From: Thioalkalivibrio nitratireducens
Lineage (GTDB): Bacteria > Pseudomonadota > Gammaproteobacteria > Ectothiorhodospirales > Ectothiorhodospiraceae
Assembly: GCA_011390385.1 (NCBI GenBank)
Contig: JAABSN010000001.1
Coordinates: 1-64,000, forward strand
DNA length: 64,000 nt
Reading direction: 5' to 3'
Part shown: one piece after another, positions 1 to 8,682 of the stretch
How positions within the stretch are numbered: position 1 is the stretch's first letter
Layout of the letters: every line of letters begins with the position of its first letter
Notes under the pieces: model-generated
The model's input: only the letters and a program-made list of their open reading frames with translations
Databases searched by the model: none
What the model was told of the DNA's origin: nothing
Program-made: the position numbers and the translations under genes

Positions 1-41
1 TGTACAATAGCTGTAAATACGCAGCCGAAGGAGCAACCCCC

Positions 42-593
42 GTGTCTATCGCCCGCACCTTGGTCCTGGTCCTCATCGTGTTATCCGCCGGAGCTGCCAA
101 GGCAGGGTCCTGCCCGCAGAGCCTCGATTTCGAGCTGCGACCCCTGACCGGGTCCGAGCCCGTGCGTCTGTGCGAGGAGCACCGGGGGCAGGTGCTCCTG
201 GTGGTCAATACGGCCAGCAAGTGTGGCTTCGTGGGACAATTCGAAGGCTTGGAGAAACTGGATGCCGAGTTGCAGGATCGGGGCTTTCGGGTTCTCGGCT
301 TTCCCTCCGGCGACTTTCTGAACCAGGAGTACGCTGAAGAGGAGCAGATCGCCGAATTCTGCCGCTCCACCTACGGTGTTCAGTTTCCCATGTACGAGAA
401 GGTCAACGCTTCGCGCCGTGGTGCCCAACCAGGCACCCTTTATCACTTCCTGGGTAATGCCGCTGGAGAATTCCCGAGCTGGAATTTTCACAAGTACCTG
501 ATCGGTCGTGACGGTGACGTGCTCGCTTCATTCGGTACCCGAGTGCGCCCGGACGATCCGCGCATTCGGCAGGCCATAGAGGCGGCGCTCTGA
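42..593 (+). CDS. Secreted glutathione peroxidase-family thiol peroxidase
   Basis: Predicted to reduce peroxides in the cell envelope. Start: GTG at 42 with AAGGAG at 27-32. Residues 1-22 are a hydrophobic signal peptide (cleavage expected near AKAG). The peroxidatic Cys61 lies in NTASKCGF, a second Cys107 in EFCRST could act as resolving Cys, and SWNFHKYLI carries the family Trp and Asn. The segment that normally reads CNQF reads SGDF here, so the usual catalytic Gln position is Asp91. Length (183 aa) is normal once the leader is allowed for. Its TGA overlaps the next ATG (TGATG at 591-595), which implies co-translation with the DUF3429 gene and folE. Family assignment is firm; whether the reductant is glutathione or thioredoxin cannot be read from sequence. 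Confidence 0.9.
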   Translation: MSIARTLVLVLIVLSAGAAKAGSCPQSLDFELRPLTGSEPVRLCEEHRGQVLLVVNTASKCGFVGQFEGLEKLDAELQDRGFRVLGFPSGDFLNQEYAEEEQIAEFCRSTYGVQFPMYEKVNASRRGAQPGTLYHFLGNAAGEFPSWNFHKYLIGRDGDVLASFGTRVRPDDPRIRQAIEAAL

Positions 594-1354
594 TGGCCGC
601 GTGGCCCGAGGACGTCGCAACGGCGCTGGAAGACCATGATCTCGTCGCGATCACCTCGGGCATCACTGACTTGCGCGATGCCGAAGTCTTGCTCGAGCAA
701 TACATGCCGGGACGCTGGCAGCGGATCGAATGGGGCATGGGTTCGGCCGCGAACCGGGAGCGGTTCCACGACCTGCAGCGGGCATCGGGTTTCCACATGC
801 TGCCGATGTTCATCGACCGCGACGGTGTGATTGGCGGCGTGACCGAATTGCGCAGGTTCCTGGAGCCGCGCGGAGACGCGGTTGTCCGGGAGCCTTCCGG
901 TGTTCCTGTCAACGGGCCTGCCCCGATTCTTCATCTCCTCGGGTACGCTGGACTCGTCCCGTTCGTCTTCTTCGGCGTGGCCGCCTGGTTCGGTTCAATG
1001 CAATGGCAGGTCTTTTCGCTGCACGCGCTCGGGGTCTACGCGGCGGTGATCCTTTCTTTTCTTGGTGCGGTGCACTGGGGCATGTTTCTGCTCGATCGTG
1101 GTCACCGGGTGCTGGGGCAGCCAGCACCCGTCTGGTCGGTATTCCCGTCCATCATCGCCTGGGTCGCCCTGCTGATGCCGACGGCTCCCGGTCTGACCGT
1201 ATTATTACTGTTGTTCCCGTTGGTGCTGTGGGTCGATCGTGACAGCCAGCACCGCTTCCGCCTGCCACCCGGCTATATTCAGCTACGTGGGTATTTGACC
1301 CTGGGTGGGACACTCTCCCTATTATCTGGCATTGTCGCCAGCCTGACCGCGTAG
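593..1354 (+). CDS. Glutaredoxin-like domain fused to DUF3429 membrane domain
   Basis: Residues about 1-95 look like a glutaredoxin fold: a late [20 protein letters not shown] segment resembles the cis-Pro and GG-containing end of glutaredoxins. The place for the redox CxxC reads [11 protein letters not shown], with no cysteine. Residues about 103-253 are a DUF3429-type membrane domain with four or five hydrophobic helices ([30 protein letters not shown]). It overlaps gpx by one base upstream, and its TAG overlaps a possible GTG of folE downstream, so the three genes are probably one operon. Function is unknown. The domain calls come from pattern recognition; the DUF3429 half is the firmer of the two. 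Confidence 0.75.
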   Translation: MAAWPEDVATALEDHDLVAITSGITDLRDAEVLLEQYMPGRWQRIEWGMGSAANRERFHDLQRASGFHMLPMFIDRDGVIGGVTELRRFLEPRGDAVVREPSGVPVNGPAPILHLLGYAGLVPFVFFGVAAWFGSMQWQVFSLHALGVYAAVILSFLGAVHWGMFLLDRGHRVLGQPAPVWSVFPSIIAWVALLMPTAPGLTVLLLLFPLVLWVDRDSQHRFRLPPGYIQLRGYLTLGGTLSLLSGIVASLTA

Positions 1355-1398
1355 TGACGGCCCATGCCGACTACCTGCAGCCAACCGAGGAGTCCGTG

Positions 1399-2028
1399 AT
1401 GACCGCTGTAACCCGCTCGATCAATATCAATGCACAAGAGGACTCGGCCGGCGATGGCGCCGCTCCTCTGGCCAGTGTGGACTCCCTGGCCGCCCATTAC
1501 CGCGAAATGCTGAGCGGCCTGGGCGAGAACGTCCAGCGCGAGGGTCTCGTCGACACACCGACCCGTGCGGTCAAGGCCCTGAAATACCTGACCCGGGGCT
1601 ACCATCAGGATCTGGAAGAGATTGTCAACAATGCGCTGTTCGCTTCCGACAACGACGAGATGGTGCTGCTCAAGGATATTGAGCTCTATTCGCTTTGCGA
1701 GCACCACGTGCTGCCGGTCATCGGCAAGGCGCATGTCGCCTATCTGCCCAACGGTCGGGTGATCGGTCTGTCCAAGATAGCTCGCATCGTGGACATGTTC
1801 GCCGCCCGGCTGCAGATACAGGAGAACATGACCCGTCAGATCGCCGAAGCGATCATGAAAGTCACGGAGGCCCGTGGGGTTGGAGTCGTCGTCGAGGCCA
1901 GGCATATGTGCATGACCATGCGCGGTATCGAGAAGCAGAATTCCTCGATGACCACTTCGGTCATGCTCGGCGCGTTCCGCGAGGATCCGAGGACACGCGA
2001 GGAATTTCTTGACCTGATCCGCCGTTGA
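1399..2028 (+). CDS. folE: GTP cyclohydrolase I
   Basis: Converts GTP to 7,8-dihydroneopterin triphosphate, the first step to tetrahydrofolate and, in many bacteria, queuosine. The zinc and active-site motifs are visible: [31 protein letters not shown] and [12 protein letters not shown]. The start at ATG 1399 is preferred because GAGGAG lies at 1387-1392. An upstream in-frame GTG at 1354 would overlap the preceding stop and add 15 residues. The mature length of about 209 aa fits the family. It is third in the gpx operon. folD, another folate gene, lies far away at 60.5 kb, and queG, a late queuosine gene, at 28.7 kb. Confidence 0.95.
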   Translation: MTAVTRSININAQEDSAGDGAAPLASVDSLAAHYREMLSGLGENVQREGLVDTPTRAVKALKYLTRGYHQDLEEIVNNALFASDNDEMVLLKDIELYSLCEHHVLPVIGKAHVAYLPNGRVIGLSKIARIVDMFAARLQIQENMTRQIAEAIMKVTEARGVGVVVEARHMCMTMRGIEKQNSSMTTSVMLGAFREDPRTREEFLDLIRR

Positions 2029-2136
2029 ACCCGCCTCTGTTCGGAGTAAACTGAAGAACCTGCGGTTTCTGGAGACGTCGAGTATCGTGCAACTCGAGCA
2101 TACGCGTCCGCTCACCCGCGGGTTCTGGAGGGAGCG

Positions 2137-2706
2137 ATGAGGATCAGCCCGATATTCCGAGGTGCTGCAGCCGTGCTGGTTGGCGTTCTTGCCGCTGGCA
2201 TGAGTGTTCAAGCCCATGCCGTGGATTTCGGAGACATGATGAATCCGGGCCGATGGCTTGGCGGCTCTCAGGATCCCGGTCAGGAACGGTACGACGCGGG
2301 CTCGGGTTACGGTGTCCCCGGATACTACGGCCAGCAGCGATACTACGGCCCGGATCCATACACCCAGCCGTTGATGGGTCAGCAGCCCTACGGCTACCCG
2401 CCGTACGGGCAGCCACAATTCGGACAGCCCGGGATGCCGCCCGAAGGCGTCGATCCAAGCTGGTCCGCCGACTATGGTTCGCGCTTGCCGGGCTCCGATG
2501 CTTCAGGCTGGGGCTATGGTGACGCGGCACCTTCCCTCGGTGTGCCGGGTTCCCGTTACGAACGCCCGCGCGAGTCCGATCATCGGCTTGAACAGCGGAT
2601 TCGGGATCTGGAAAGACGAGTCGACGAACTCGAGCGTCGGCAGCACGATGGGCGCCGCCCGTCTCCGCAGGACTTTCCGCAACCCGAGTACCCGCCCTTA
2701 CGATAA
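2137..2706 (+). CDS. Secreted Gly/Tyr/Pro/Gln-rich protein with C-terminal coiled coil
   Basis: Not recognised. ATG 2137 has GGAGGGA just upstream. Residues 1-28 are a signal peptide ending in SVQAHA. The middle (about 40-125) is low complexity: PGYYGQQRYYGPDPY, QQPYGYPPYGQPQFG and similar short Gly/Tyr/Pro/Gln units. Residues about 143-172 (DHRLEQRIRDLERRVDEL) are strongly heptad-like. This suggests a small extracytoplasmic protein, perhaps envelope associated. The last codons and the TAA stop lie in sequence matching the end of the dispersed repeat at 2698-2883, so the natural C-terminus may have been reset by that repeat. Confidence 0.65.
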   Translation: MRISPIFRGAAAVLVGVLAAGMSVQAHAVDFGDMMNPGRWLGGSQDPGQERYDAGSGYGVPGYYGQQRYYGPDPYTQPLMGQQPYGYPPYGQPQFGQPGMPPEGVDPSWSADYGSRLPGSDASGWGYGDAAPSLGVPGSRYERPRESDHRLEQRIRDLERRVDELERRQHDGRRPSPQDFPQPEYPPLR

Positions 2707-2883
2707 CTGTCATGACGATACCTGCCACCCCCCGCAACATGAAAGGTGTAGGCGCGGGGTGTCAATGAGCGCAGCGAGTTGCACCGTTCGAGGCCCGGGA
2801 GCCTGGGGGCCAGGGGCCAGCGTGGTATCGGTGCGGTTCGGCTGCGCCTCACGGCACCCTACGCTGGTTTTTGCACGCTAACG
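2698..2883 (+). repeat. Dispersed palindromic repeat family A, copy 1
   Basis: Imperfect palindromic element. Its core runs from GTAGG at about 2748 to CACCCTACG at about 2873, with conserved inner blocks CAATGAGCGCAGCGA, TTGCACCGTTCGAGGCCCGG and GGTGCGGTTCGGCTGCGCC. The same blocks recur at 33356-33530, 53789-53920 and 60297-60466. The outer ends (TAACTGTCATG on the left, GCACGCTAACG on the right) match the other copies too. The left end contains the stop codon of the upstream gene. Confidence 0.8.
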
Positions 2884-3336
2884 TTTCCGGCCAACTTGGG
2901 GCCCTCCTCCGGGACAACACTGACTAATCGGTCATCGGGGAAAGCGAAGCGGCGTGGCCATGCACAAGGTGCTGATTCGGCGCACGTTGTTTGGCTTGCT
3001 GCGCTACGCTCGCAATGACAAGGCCCTTTTCCCAAGTGTCAATGAGGGGTTTCCCTCATCGTGTTCCACACCTTTTCCTCCTGCCGCTCGGTTGAAGCCG
3101 TGTCGATCCCGACGCCGGATCGCGGCAGCAGGCTCCAGCCTTCCGTGACGTGAGGGTTGTCGACGGTACCGAATTGTTCGGTTGGCGTGTGGGCCGGGTT
3201 GCAATGGCGGACGCGGACATCGGGTGCCGCGCGCGACTCATGGCAGATCTTTCGCTGCAGCATGGTTTGCCTTCGGTCATCTATTGTTCCATGTGGGGCT
3301 TGTGAGTTTGGATCAGGGCACTTTCTGGAGGCGAGG
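2884..3336. other. Intergenic region with a half copy of a CATTGCGAG-type repeat
   Basis: No convincing gene. Bases 2995-3019 (TTGCTGCGCTACGCTCGCAATGAC is split here as GCTGCGCTACG then CTCGCAATGAC) resemble one half of the CATTGCGAG repeat that appears complete at 51248-51338. Short reading frames here have no family signature. The ribosome binding site for the following ATPase lies at the right edge. Confidence 0.5.
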
Positions 3337-6072
3337 ATGATGGAGAACGAGCAGGAGAGGGAGTACGGTGCCGAGCTCTGGCATACCCTCGACGTGAAGG
3401 AGGTCGGGGAAAAACTCGGCAGCGGTGAGAACGGACTGGACGCTGACGAAGTCGCAAGGCGCCGGGATCGCTATGGTCCGAACCGTTTGCCGGAGGTCTC
3501 TGCGCGCGGCCCGCTGCGCCGGTTTCTGGCTCAGTTCAATAACCTCCTGATCTACGTGCTGATCGGCGCCGCCGGGGTAACGGCGCTGCTGCAGCACTGG
3601 GTCGACACCGGCGTGATTCTCGCGGTGGTGCTGGTCAATTCGATCATCGGCTTCATTCAGGAAGGCAAGGCGGAAAAGGCACTGGAGGCCATCCGCGACA
3701 TGCTTTCGCCCACCGCCTCGGTGATTCGAGGCGGTGAACGCACGACCATTCCCGCCGAGGAACTGGTTCCCGGGGATCGCGTACTGCTGGAGGCCGGTGA
3801 CAAGATCCCCGCCGATCTGCGCCTTCTTCGCGCCAAAAGCCTTCAGGTCCAGGAAGCGACGCTGACGGGCGAATCGGTCCCGGTCGAAAAAGCGGTCGAG
3901 GCGGTAGCCGAAGACGCTGATCTCGGGGATCGTTTCTCGATGGCCTATTCGGGCACTCTTGTGACCAGCGGCAGGGGTACCGGCATCGTGGTCGCGATCG
4001 GTGCCGAAACCCAGATCGGGCGCATCAGCACCATGCTCTCCGAGGTTCAGACGTTGACCACGCCGCTGCTGAAGACCATGAACGTCTTCGCCCGCTGGCT
4101 CACGCTGGCGATCATTGGCTTCGCGGCCCTGGTCTTCTTTTTCGCCTTCGTGCTGCGCGACTTTGGCGCCGTGGACAGCTTCATGGCGGCCGTTGCGCTG
4201 GCGGTGGCCGCCATTCCCGAAGGCTTGCCGGCGATCCTGACCGTGACGTTGGCGATCGGCGTGCAGCGCATGGCGGGGCGCAACGCCATTATTCGCCGAC
4301 TGCCGGCGGTGGAGACACTTGGTTCCGTATCGATCATCTGCTCCGACAAGACCGGTACGCTGACCCGCAACGAGATGATGGTGCGTTCGATCGCTCTCCA
4401 GGAGCGCGCTTATGTACTTAGCGGTGTCGGCTACGACCCCCGCGGTGGTTTCGAGCGCGATGGCGAGGCCGTGGAGCCGGACGATGATCCGCTGCTGATG
4501 GAGGCTCTGCGCGCGATGGTGCTCTGCAACGACGCCACCCTGCGTGAGGCCGACGGCGAATGGACCGTGGATGGGGACCCGATGGAAGGGGCGCTGCTGA
4601 CCGCGGGGCGCAAGGCCGGTCTCGACCCGGAATTCGAGAACCAGTCGTGGACTCGCACCGACGTGATTCCGTTCGAGTCCGAGCACCAGTTCATGGCCAC
4701 GCTCAACCACGATCACGAAGGGCACGGCCGGATCTACGTGAAAGGTGCGCCGGAGAGGCTGCTGGAAATGTGCCGATCGGTGCATACCGCGGATGGTGAC
4801 ACGCCATTGGACCCGGATCTGTGGCTGGAACGGGTGAATGAACGCGCTGCCGAGGGTGAGCGCATTCTGGCGGTGGCTTTTCGCTCCACGGATAGCGGCA
4901 AGGTGGATTTGCGTTTTGACGACGTGGGTACGGACCTGGTTCTGCTTGGCATGTTCGGCCTGATCGATCCCCCGCGCGAAGAGGCCATCAGCGCGGTGGC
5001 CGACTGTCAGTCGGCCGGCATCACGGTGAAGATGATCACCGGGGATCACGCGGGTACTGCGCAGGCAATCGGGAAGCAACTCGGGCTGGAACGAGCGGAC
5101 AAGGTCCTGACCGGTCGCGATCTCGAGGGCATGGATGACGCCCGGATGAAGAAGCTCGTGGTCGAGGTCGACGTATTTGCGCGCACCACGCCGGAACACA
5201 AGCTGCGGCTGGTGCAGGCACTTCAGTCCCACGGGTATGTGGTCGCGATGACCGGTGACGGGGTCAATGACGCCCCGGCATTGAAACAGGCCGACGTCGG
5301 GGTCGCGATGGGGCAGAACGGTACGGAGACCTCCAAGGAAGCGTCCGAGATGGTACTGGCTGACGACAATTTCGCTTCGATCGCAAACGCGGTACGCGAG
5401 GGCCGTACCGTATACGACAACCTGAAGAAGGCGATCACCTTCCTGCTGCCCATCAACGGCGGTGAGTCCGGGTCGATCATTGCCGCCATCATGCTCGGCC
5501 TCGCACTGCCCATCACGCCCTTGCAAGTGCTGTGGGTCAACATGGTCAGTTCGGTCGGGCTGGCGATGGCCCTGGCGTTCGAACCCGCCGAGAAGGACAT
5601 CATGCAACGGCCACCCCGTCCACCGGGCGAACCGATCCTGTCCCTGTTCGTCATCTGGCGTATCGTATTCGTGTCGATCCTGTTCCTGGTCGGCATTTTC
5701 GGGATGTACACCTGGTCCATCGCGCAGGGCTTCAGTGTCGAGATGGCGCGTACCCACGCGGTGAATACGCTGGTGGTGATGGAGATTTTCTATCTCTTCA
5801 GCGTGCGATCCCTGCGCGCACGAACCCTCACCGTGACCGGCATCGTCGGGACCCGGGCCGTTGCAGTCGCGGTGCTCGTGGTGGTTTCGCTGCAGCTGAT
5901 GTTCACCTACGCACCCTTCATGCAATTCTTCTTCGACAGCCGACCGATGGGTCTGCGCGAAGGCGCAATCGTTGTGGCGCTGGGGGTCACGGTCTTCTTT
6001 CTTCTGGAGATCGAAAAGACGCTGCGCAACCGCTACGCGGCGCGTCGGAGCCCGAAACAGCCTGCGCATTGA
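3337..6072 (+). CDS. P2-type cation-transporting ATPase
   Basis: Inner-membrane ATP-driven cation pump. The start is ATG 3337, with GGAGGCGAGG just upstream; a longer in-frame extension to 3157 lacks family sequence. Order of parts: N-terminal cation-ATPase domain (1-75), two helices, actuator domain with LTGES near residue 178, helix 4 with PEGLPA near 294-299, phosphorylation motif DKTGTLT with Asp337, nucleotide-binding domain with KGAPE, hinge TGDGVNDAPALKQADVG, then six C-terminal helices. Helix 6 reads LWVNMVSSVGLAMAL. The Asn of SERCA-like pumps is kept, but the TD pair that binds Ca2+ is SS. The ion is therefore uncertain; Ca2+, Mn2+ or a monovalent ion are all possible. It stands alone between intergenic regions. 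Confidence 0.92.
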   Translation: MMENEQEREYGAELWHTLDVKEVGEKLGSGENGLDADEVARRRDRYGPNRLPEVSARGPLRRFLAQFNNLLIYVLIGAAGVTALLQHWVDTGVILAVVLVNSIIGFIQEGKAEKALEAIRDMLSPTASVIRGGERTTIPAEELVPGDRVLLEAGDKIPADLRLLRAKSLQVQEATLTGESVPVEKAVEAVAEDADLGDRFSMAYSGTLVTSGRGTGIVVAIGAETQIGRISTMLSEVQTLTTPLLKTMNVFARWLTLAIIGFAALVFFFAFVLRDFGAVDSFMAAVALAVAAIPEGLPAILTVTLAIGVQRMAGRNAIIRRLPAVETLGSVSIICSDKTGTLTRNEMMVRSIALQERAYVLSGVGYDPRGGFERDGEAVEPDDDPLLMEALRAMVLCNDATLREADGEWTVDGDPMEGALLTAGRKAGLDPEFENQSWTRTDVIPFESEHQFMATLNHDHEGHGRIYVKGAPERLLEMCRSVHTADGDTPLDPDLWLERVNERAAEGERILAVAFRSTDSGKVDLRFDDVGTDLVLLGMFGLIDPPREEAISAVADCQSAGITVKMITGDHAGTAQAIGKQLGLERADKVLTGRDLEGMDDARMKKLVVEVDVFARTTPEHKLRLVQALQSHGYVVAMTGDGVNDAPALKQADVGVAMGQNGTETSKEASEMVLADDNFASIANAVREGRTVYDNLKKAITFLLPINGGESGSIIAAIMLGLALPITPLQVLWVNMVSSVGLAMALAFEPAEKDIMQRPPRPPGEPILSLFVIWRIVFVSILFLVGIFGMYTWSIAQGFSVEMARTHAVNTLVVMEIFYLFSVRSLRARTLTVTGIVGTRAVAVAVLVVVSLQLMFTYAPFMQFFFDSRPMGLREGAIVVALGVTVFFLLEIEKTLRNRYAARRSPKQPAH

Positions 6073-6146
6073 ACCGGCCAGGCGTGGCGTTACCCGCTGC
6101 AGGGGCCCACGCCCGGAGCCGGCGGGCCTCGGACCGGTTGGCAGAG

Positions 6147-6419
6147 TCAGGAAACCGGGATCTGCGGATCAAGCCATTCCAGAAGATAGTAAAGGTACTG
6201 ACCTTCGGAAGACTTGGACGGGCCGAGTACCCGCGCGGCGAACTGGCGGGCCTCCGGATCGGCCTGTGCCAGTGCCTGTTCGCTGGTTTCAACGACCTGG
6301 ACACAACCAGCGGGAAATCGCTTGCGGGTGCGGCCGGGCATGTACACCACCGCGAAATTGGGTGTCGAAACGCCGGTTTCGGGATCAGGGGGTACAAGGC
6401 CACGCATGGTCGGGAGCAT
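6147..6419 (-). CDS. Small conserved-looking hypothetical protein
   Basis: Ninety residues, no signal peptide or helix. It sits between the convergent ATPase gene and the divergent pilin operon. The sequence is protein-like and balanced (FAVVYMPGRTRKRFPAGCV, EGQYLYYLLEWLDPQIPVS), with a single Cys and a Trp/Tyr-rich tail. I do not recognise the family. The gene is supported mainly by its composition and by the gap it fills between two real genes. Confidence 0.55.
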   Translation of the reverse strand: MLPTMRGLVPPDPETGVSTPNFAVVYMPGRTRKRFPAGCVQVVETSEQALAQADPEARQFAARVLGPSKSSEGQYLYYLLEWLDPQIPVS

Positions 6420-6572
6420 AACAGGCTCCGGGCGGCACGCAACACATGATGGTACCGATCATGTCGAGGGGATTCCGTTTGCCATCGGCGCAGAAACTTC
6501 CTGCTTTATTCGGGACGCTGGGCGCGCTATCCTCTCGATATCAATGCATTGCCTCATGGATGGAGGCCAGTG

Positions 6573-7097
6573 ATGCGCATGGAAGCAGGGCTTACCCTTG
6601 TCGAGCTTCTCGTCACCATCGCCGTGCTCGGTGTGCTGCTGAGCATCGGTATTCCGGCGTTCGGTGGACTGATACAGGAGAGCCGCCTCACTGCGGCGAC
6701 CAACCGTTTTGTCGGTGCCCTGCATGCGACGCGATCCGAGGCCGTGCATCGGAACCGTCGGGTCACCCTGTGCAAGAGTGCGGACGCGGTTCAGTGCTCT
6801 GCGACGGGCGGCTGGCAGCAGGGCTGGATCATTTTCGTCGACACCGTTGCCGCCGGGGAACGGTCGGAAGATGATCCGATACTGGCTGTCGGCGGTCGCT
6901 TCCCGGACGGTATCGCGATTGCGGGCAATTCACCCGTCGAGAACTACATTTCCTATGTGGGACTGGGTTCGACCCGGCGCGCCAGCGGCGGTCTGCAGAT
7001 GGGAACCGTTACCTTGTGTGCGGGCGATTCGGGACGCCGAATCATCATCAGCCGCACGGGTCGGGCCCGGGTTGAGTCGGCGCGGTGTGGAACATGA
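6573..7097 (+). CDS. fimT: Type IV minor pilin, FimT/GspH family
   Basis: Prepilin-like protein for pilus initiation or for the pseudopilus tip. Start ATG 6573 with GGAGG at 6562-6566. The short leader MRMEAG is followed by LTLVELLVTIAVLGVLLSI: Gly at -1, Glu at +5 and a hydrophobic helix, the prepilin peptidase (PilD) signature. A GspH-type C-terminal domain follows (RSEAVHRNRRVTLCKS; Cys pairs later in CSATGGWQQGWIIF and TLCAG). First gene of a five-gene run whose members overlap by ATGA or GTGA. An alternative start is ATG 6579. Confidence 0.88.
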   Translation: MRMEAGLTLVELLVTIAVLGVLLSIGIPAFGGLIQESRLTAATNRFVGALHATRSEAVHRNRRVTLCKSADAVQCSATGGWQQGWIIFVDTVAAGERSEDDPILAVGGRFPDGIAIAGNSPVENYISYVGLGSTRRASGGLQMGTVTLCAGDSGRRIIISRTGRARVESARCGT

Positions 7098-7534
7098 TGG
7101 GGATGCTGACGGCGCCAGGCAACCGCTGTTGCCGTCTGCGGCGCCGCAGCTTCGGGTTCAGCCTCTTGGAACTGTTGATCGTGCTGGTGGCACTGGCCAT
7201 CCTGGTCGCGGTTGCCTGGCCTGTCTACAAGGACTCGCTCTACAAGGTCCGTCGGGCGGATGCCCGGGTCGCTCTTCTCCAGGCGGCGCAACGACTCGAA
7301 CGCTGCTACACCCGGAACGACAGCTACAGTCACGAGTCATGTACCGTTGTCACGCGATCGCCCGAGGGATATTACCGGATCATCGAGCCGAACCCGCGCG
7401 GTCCTTCCAGCTTTCTTCTGCGCGCGACACCGACCGGAGTCCAGGCCGGTGACGCCGGTTCGTGTGCCTGGCTGGAGATCGATCATCGAGGACACCGCGC
7501 TGCTGCGGGAAGTGCCGCCGAGGCCTGCTGGTGA
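7094..7534 (+). CDS. pilE: Type IV pilin-like protein, PilE type
   Basis: ATG 7094 overlaps the fimT stop (ATGA), so translational coupling is likely. After a basic leader the segment FGFSLLELLIVLVALAILVAVAWPVY shows the prepilin cleavage site (Gly before FSLLE) and hydrophobic helix. The C-terminal part (LERCYTRNDSYSHESC ... AGDAGSCAWLEID ... AEACW) has the Cys-bounded D-region expected of PilE-type minor pilins. GTG 7085 is an alternative start. Its place between fimT and pilV fits a pilus-tip assembly set rather than the major pilin. Confidence 0.82.
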   Translation: MMGMLTAPGNRCCRLRRRSFGFSLLELLIVLVALAILVAVAWPVYKDSLYKVRRADARVALLQAAQRLERCYTRNDSYSHESCTVVTRSPEGYYRIIEPNPRGPSSFLLRATPTGVQAGDAGSCAWLEIDHRGHRAAAGSAAEACW

Positions 7535-8049
7535 CAGCCATGCGGATGATTCGCGGACACACGTCCTGCCGGCGAAGCGGTCACCCTGATACAGCCCTTT
7601 CCTGTCATCGTTGCGCCGGATGCGGATCCGTTGCGGCAGGAAGGGAGAGACGTGGTTTCACCCTGCTTGAGGTGTTGATCGCGCTGCTGATTCTCTCCCT
7701 CGGCGCGCTTGGCAGTGCCGCACTGCAGTTGCACGCGCTGAAGGCGACGAATTCGGCATACCAGCACAGTCTCGCGACGCTGATGGCAGTGGATGCCGGT
7801 GAGCGCCTGTGGCTCGGTCTCGCTGCGGGCCGGATCGAAACCGACTGGCTGGCCGACTGGCGACAGCGACGCACCTGTGGCCGCGGAGAAACACATGTCT
7901 GCCTACCGGAACTGGAAGTCATCATCCATGGTGAAAGCGAGCGCCGTGTCATCGAGGTGTCCTGGACGGAAACCCGTTTCGGTGATGTCGACGGCGGACG
8001 CGCGCAACTCGAGTACGTGGTCGAATTGCCACCGGAACGACTGCCGTGA
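7531..8049 (+). CDS. pilV: Type IV pilus modification protein PilV
   Basis: GTG 7531 overlaps the pilE stop (GTGA); ATG 7540 or 7546 are alternatives. The leader ends in ERRG before FTLLEVLIALLILSLGALG, which has Glu+5 and the typical PilV helix with LGALGSAALQLHALK. The C-terminal domain is short and contains WRQRRTCGRGETHVCLPEL, likely a disulfide loop. PilV is a minor pilin of the tip complex. It is followed by pilW with another 4-base overlap. Confidence 0.85.
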   Translation: MTAMRMIRGHTSCRRSGHPDTALSCHRCAGCGSVAAGRERRGFTLLEVLIALLILSLGALGSAALQLHALKATNSAYQHSLATLMAVDAGERLWLGLAAGRIETDWLADWRQRRTCGRGETHVCLPELEVIIHGESERRVIEVSWTETRFGDVDGGRAQLEYVVELPPERLP

Positions 8050-8666
8050 TCCCCGGCCGAGTCAGTCGCACGCGGGGCGGTCGCCAGCAGCGAGCCTTCT
8101 CGTTGGTCGAGCTTCTGGTGGCGATGGCTCTGGCCCTGTTGATCACGGGTGCGGCCATTGCAATGTTCACGACGTCGGGGCAGTTGCAGCAGGAGCAGGA
8201 ACGATTGGCGCTCATGAAGGAGCACCTGCGCTTCGCGGTGGACTTCATGGCACGGGACATCCGGGCCGCGGGATTGCGCGATAACGGCGACGTGGATCTT
8301 GCCGGCGGACTGGAGCGAATGGATGACGGCAGTGTCGAGCAACAGGGCTTCATCGTCCGCAAGGCGGGGATGAACTGCCTGGGTGATGTCGGCCCCTGGG
8401 TGGCCAGTGCGTATACCGTGCACGGCAAACAACTTCGATGCGCCAACGAATCCACGCCAGTGCAGAACCAGCCCCTGGTCAGCGATGTACGGTCCATGAC
8501 CGTTGTGGCGCTGGATGCTGCGGGGCAGCCGAACTGGCAACAGGCCGTGGCTCTGCGGATCGAACTCGTGCTGGAGAGTACCGTGCGCAACCAGACACTG
8601 ACCCATACCCTGGAATTCGTGGTCAGCCTGCGCAACGCGGTGCTCGCGGAATACCACACCTTGTGA
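8046..8666 (+). CDS. pilW: Type IV pilus minor pilin PilW
   Basis: GTG 8046 overlaps the pilV TGA. The leader MIPGRVSRTRGGRQQRA precedes FSLVELLVAMALALLITGA, a class III signal with Ala at -1 instead of the commoner Gly. The PilW-type pattern continues with FMARDIRAAGLRDN. Two cysteines (MNCLGD, LRCANE) probably form a disulfide. At 206 aa it is shorter than many PilW proteins but complete in form. Confidence 0.82.
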   Translation: MIPGRVSRTRGGRQQRAFSLVELLVAMALALLITGAAIAMFTTSGQLQQEQERLALMKEHLRFAVDFMARDIRAAGLRDNGDVDLAGGLERMDDGSVEQQGFIVRKAGMNCLGDVGPWVASAYTVHGKQLRCANESTPVQNQPLVSDVRSMTVVALDAAGQPNWQQAVALRIELVLESTVRNQTLTHTLEFVVSLRNAVLAEYHTL

Positions 8667-8682
8667 ACGGAGGCCGTCGGAC

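Noticed and set aside
3313..6069. 918-codon open frame antisense to the P-type ATPase
   Set aside because: Its translation is His/Gln/Arg/Gly-rich without any domain, and it mirrors the codon bias of the real gene. High third-position GC commonly keeps one antisense frame open.
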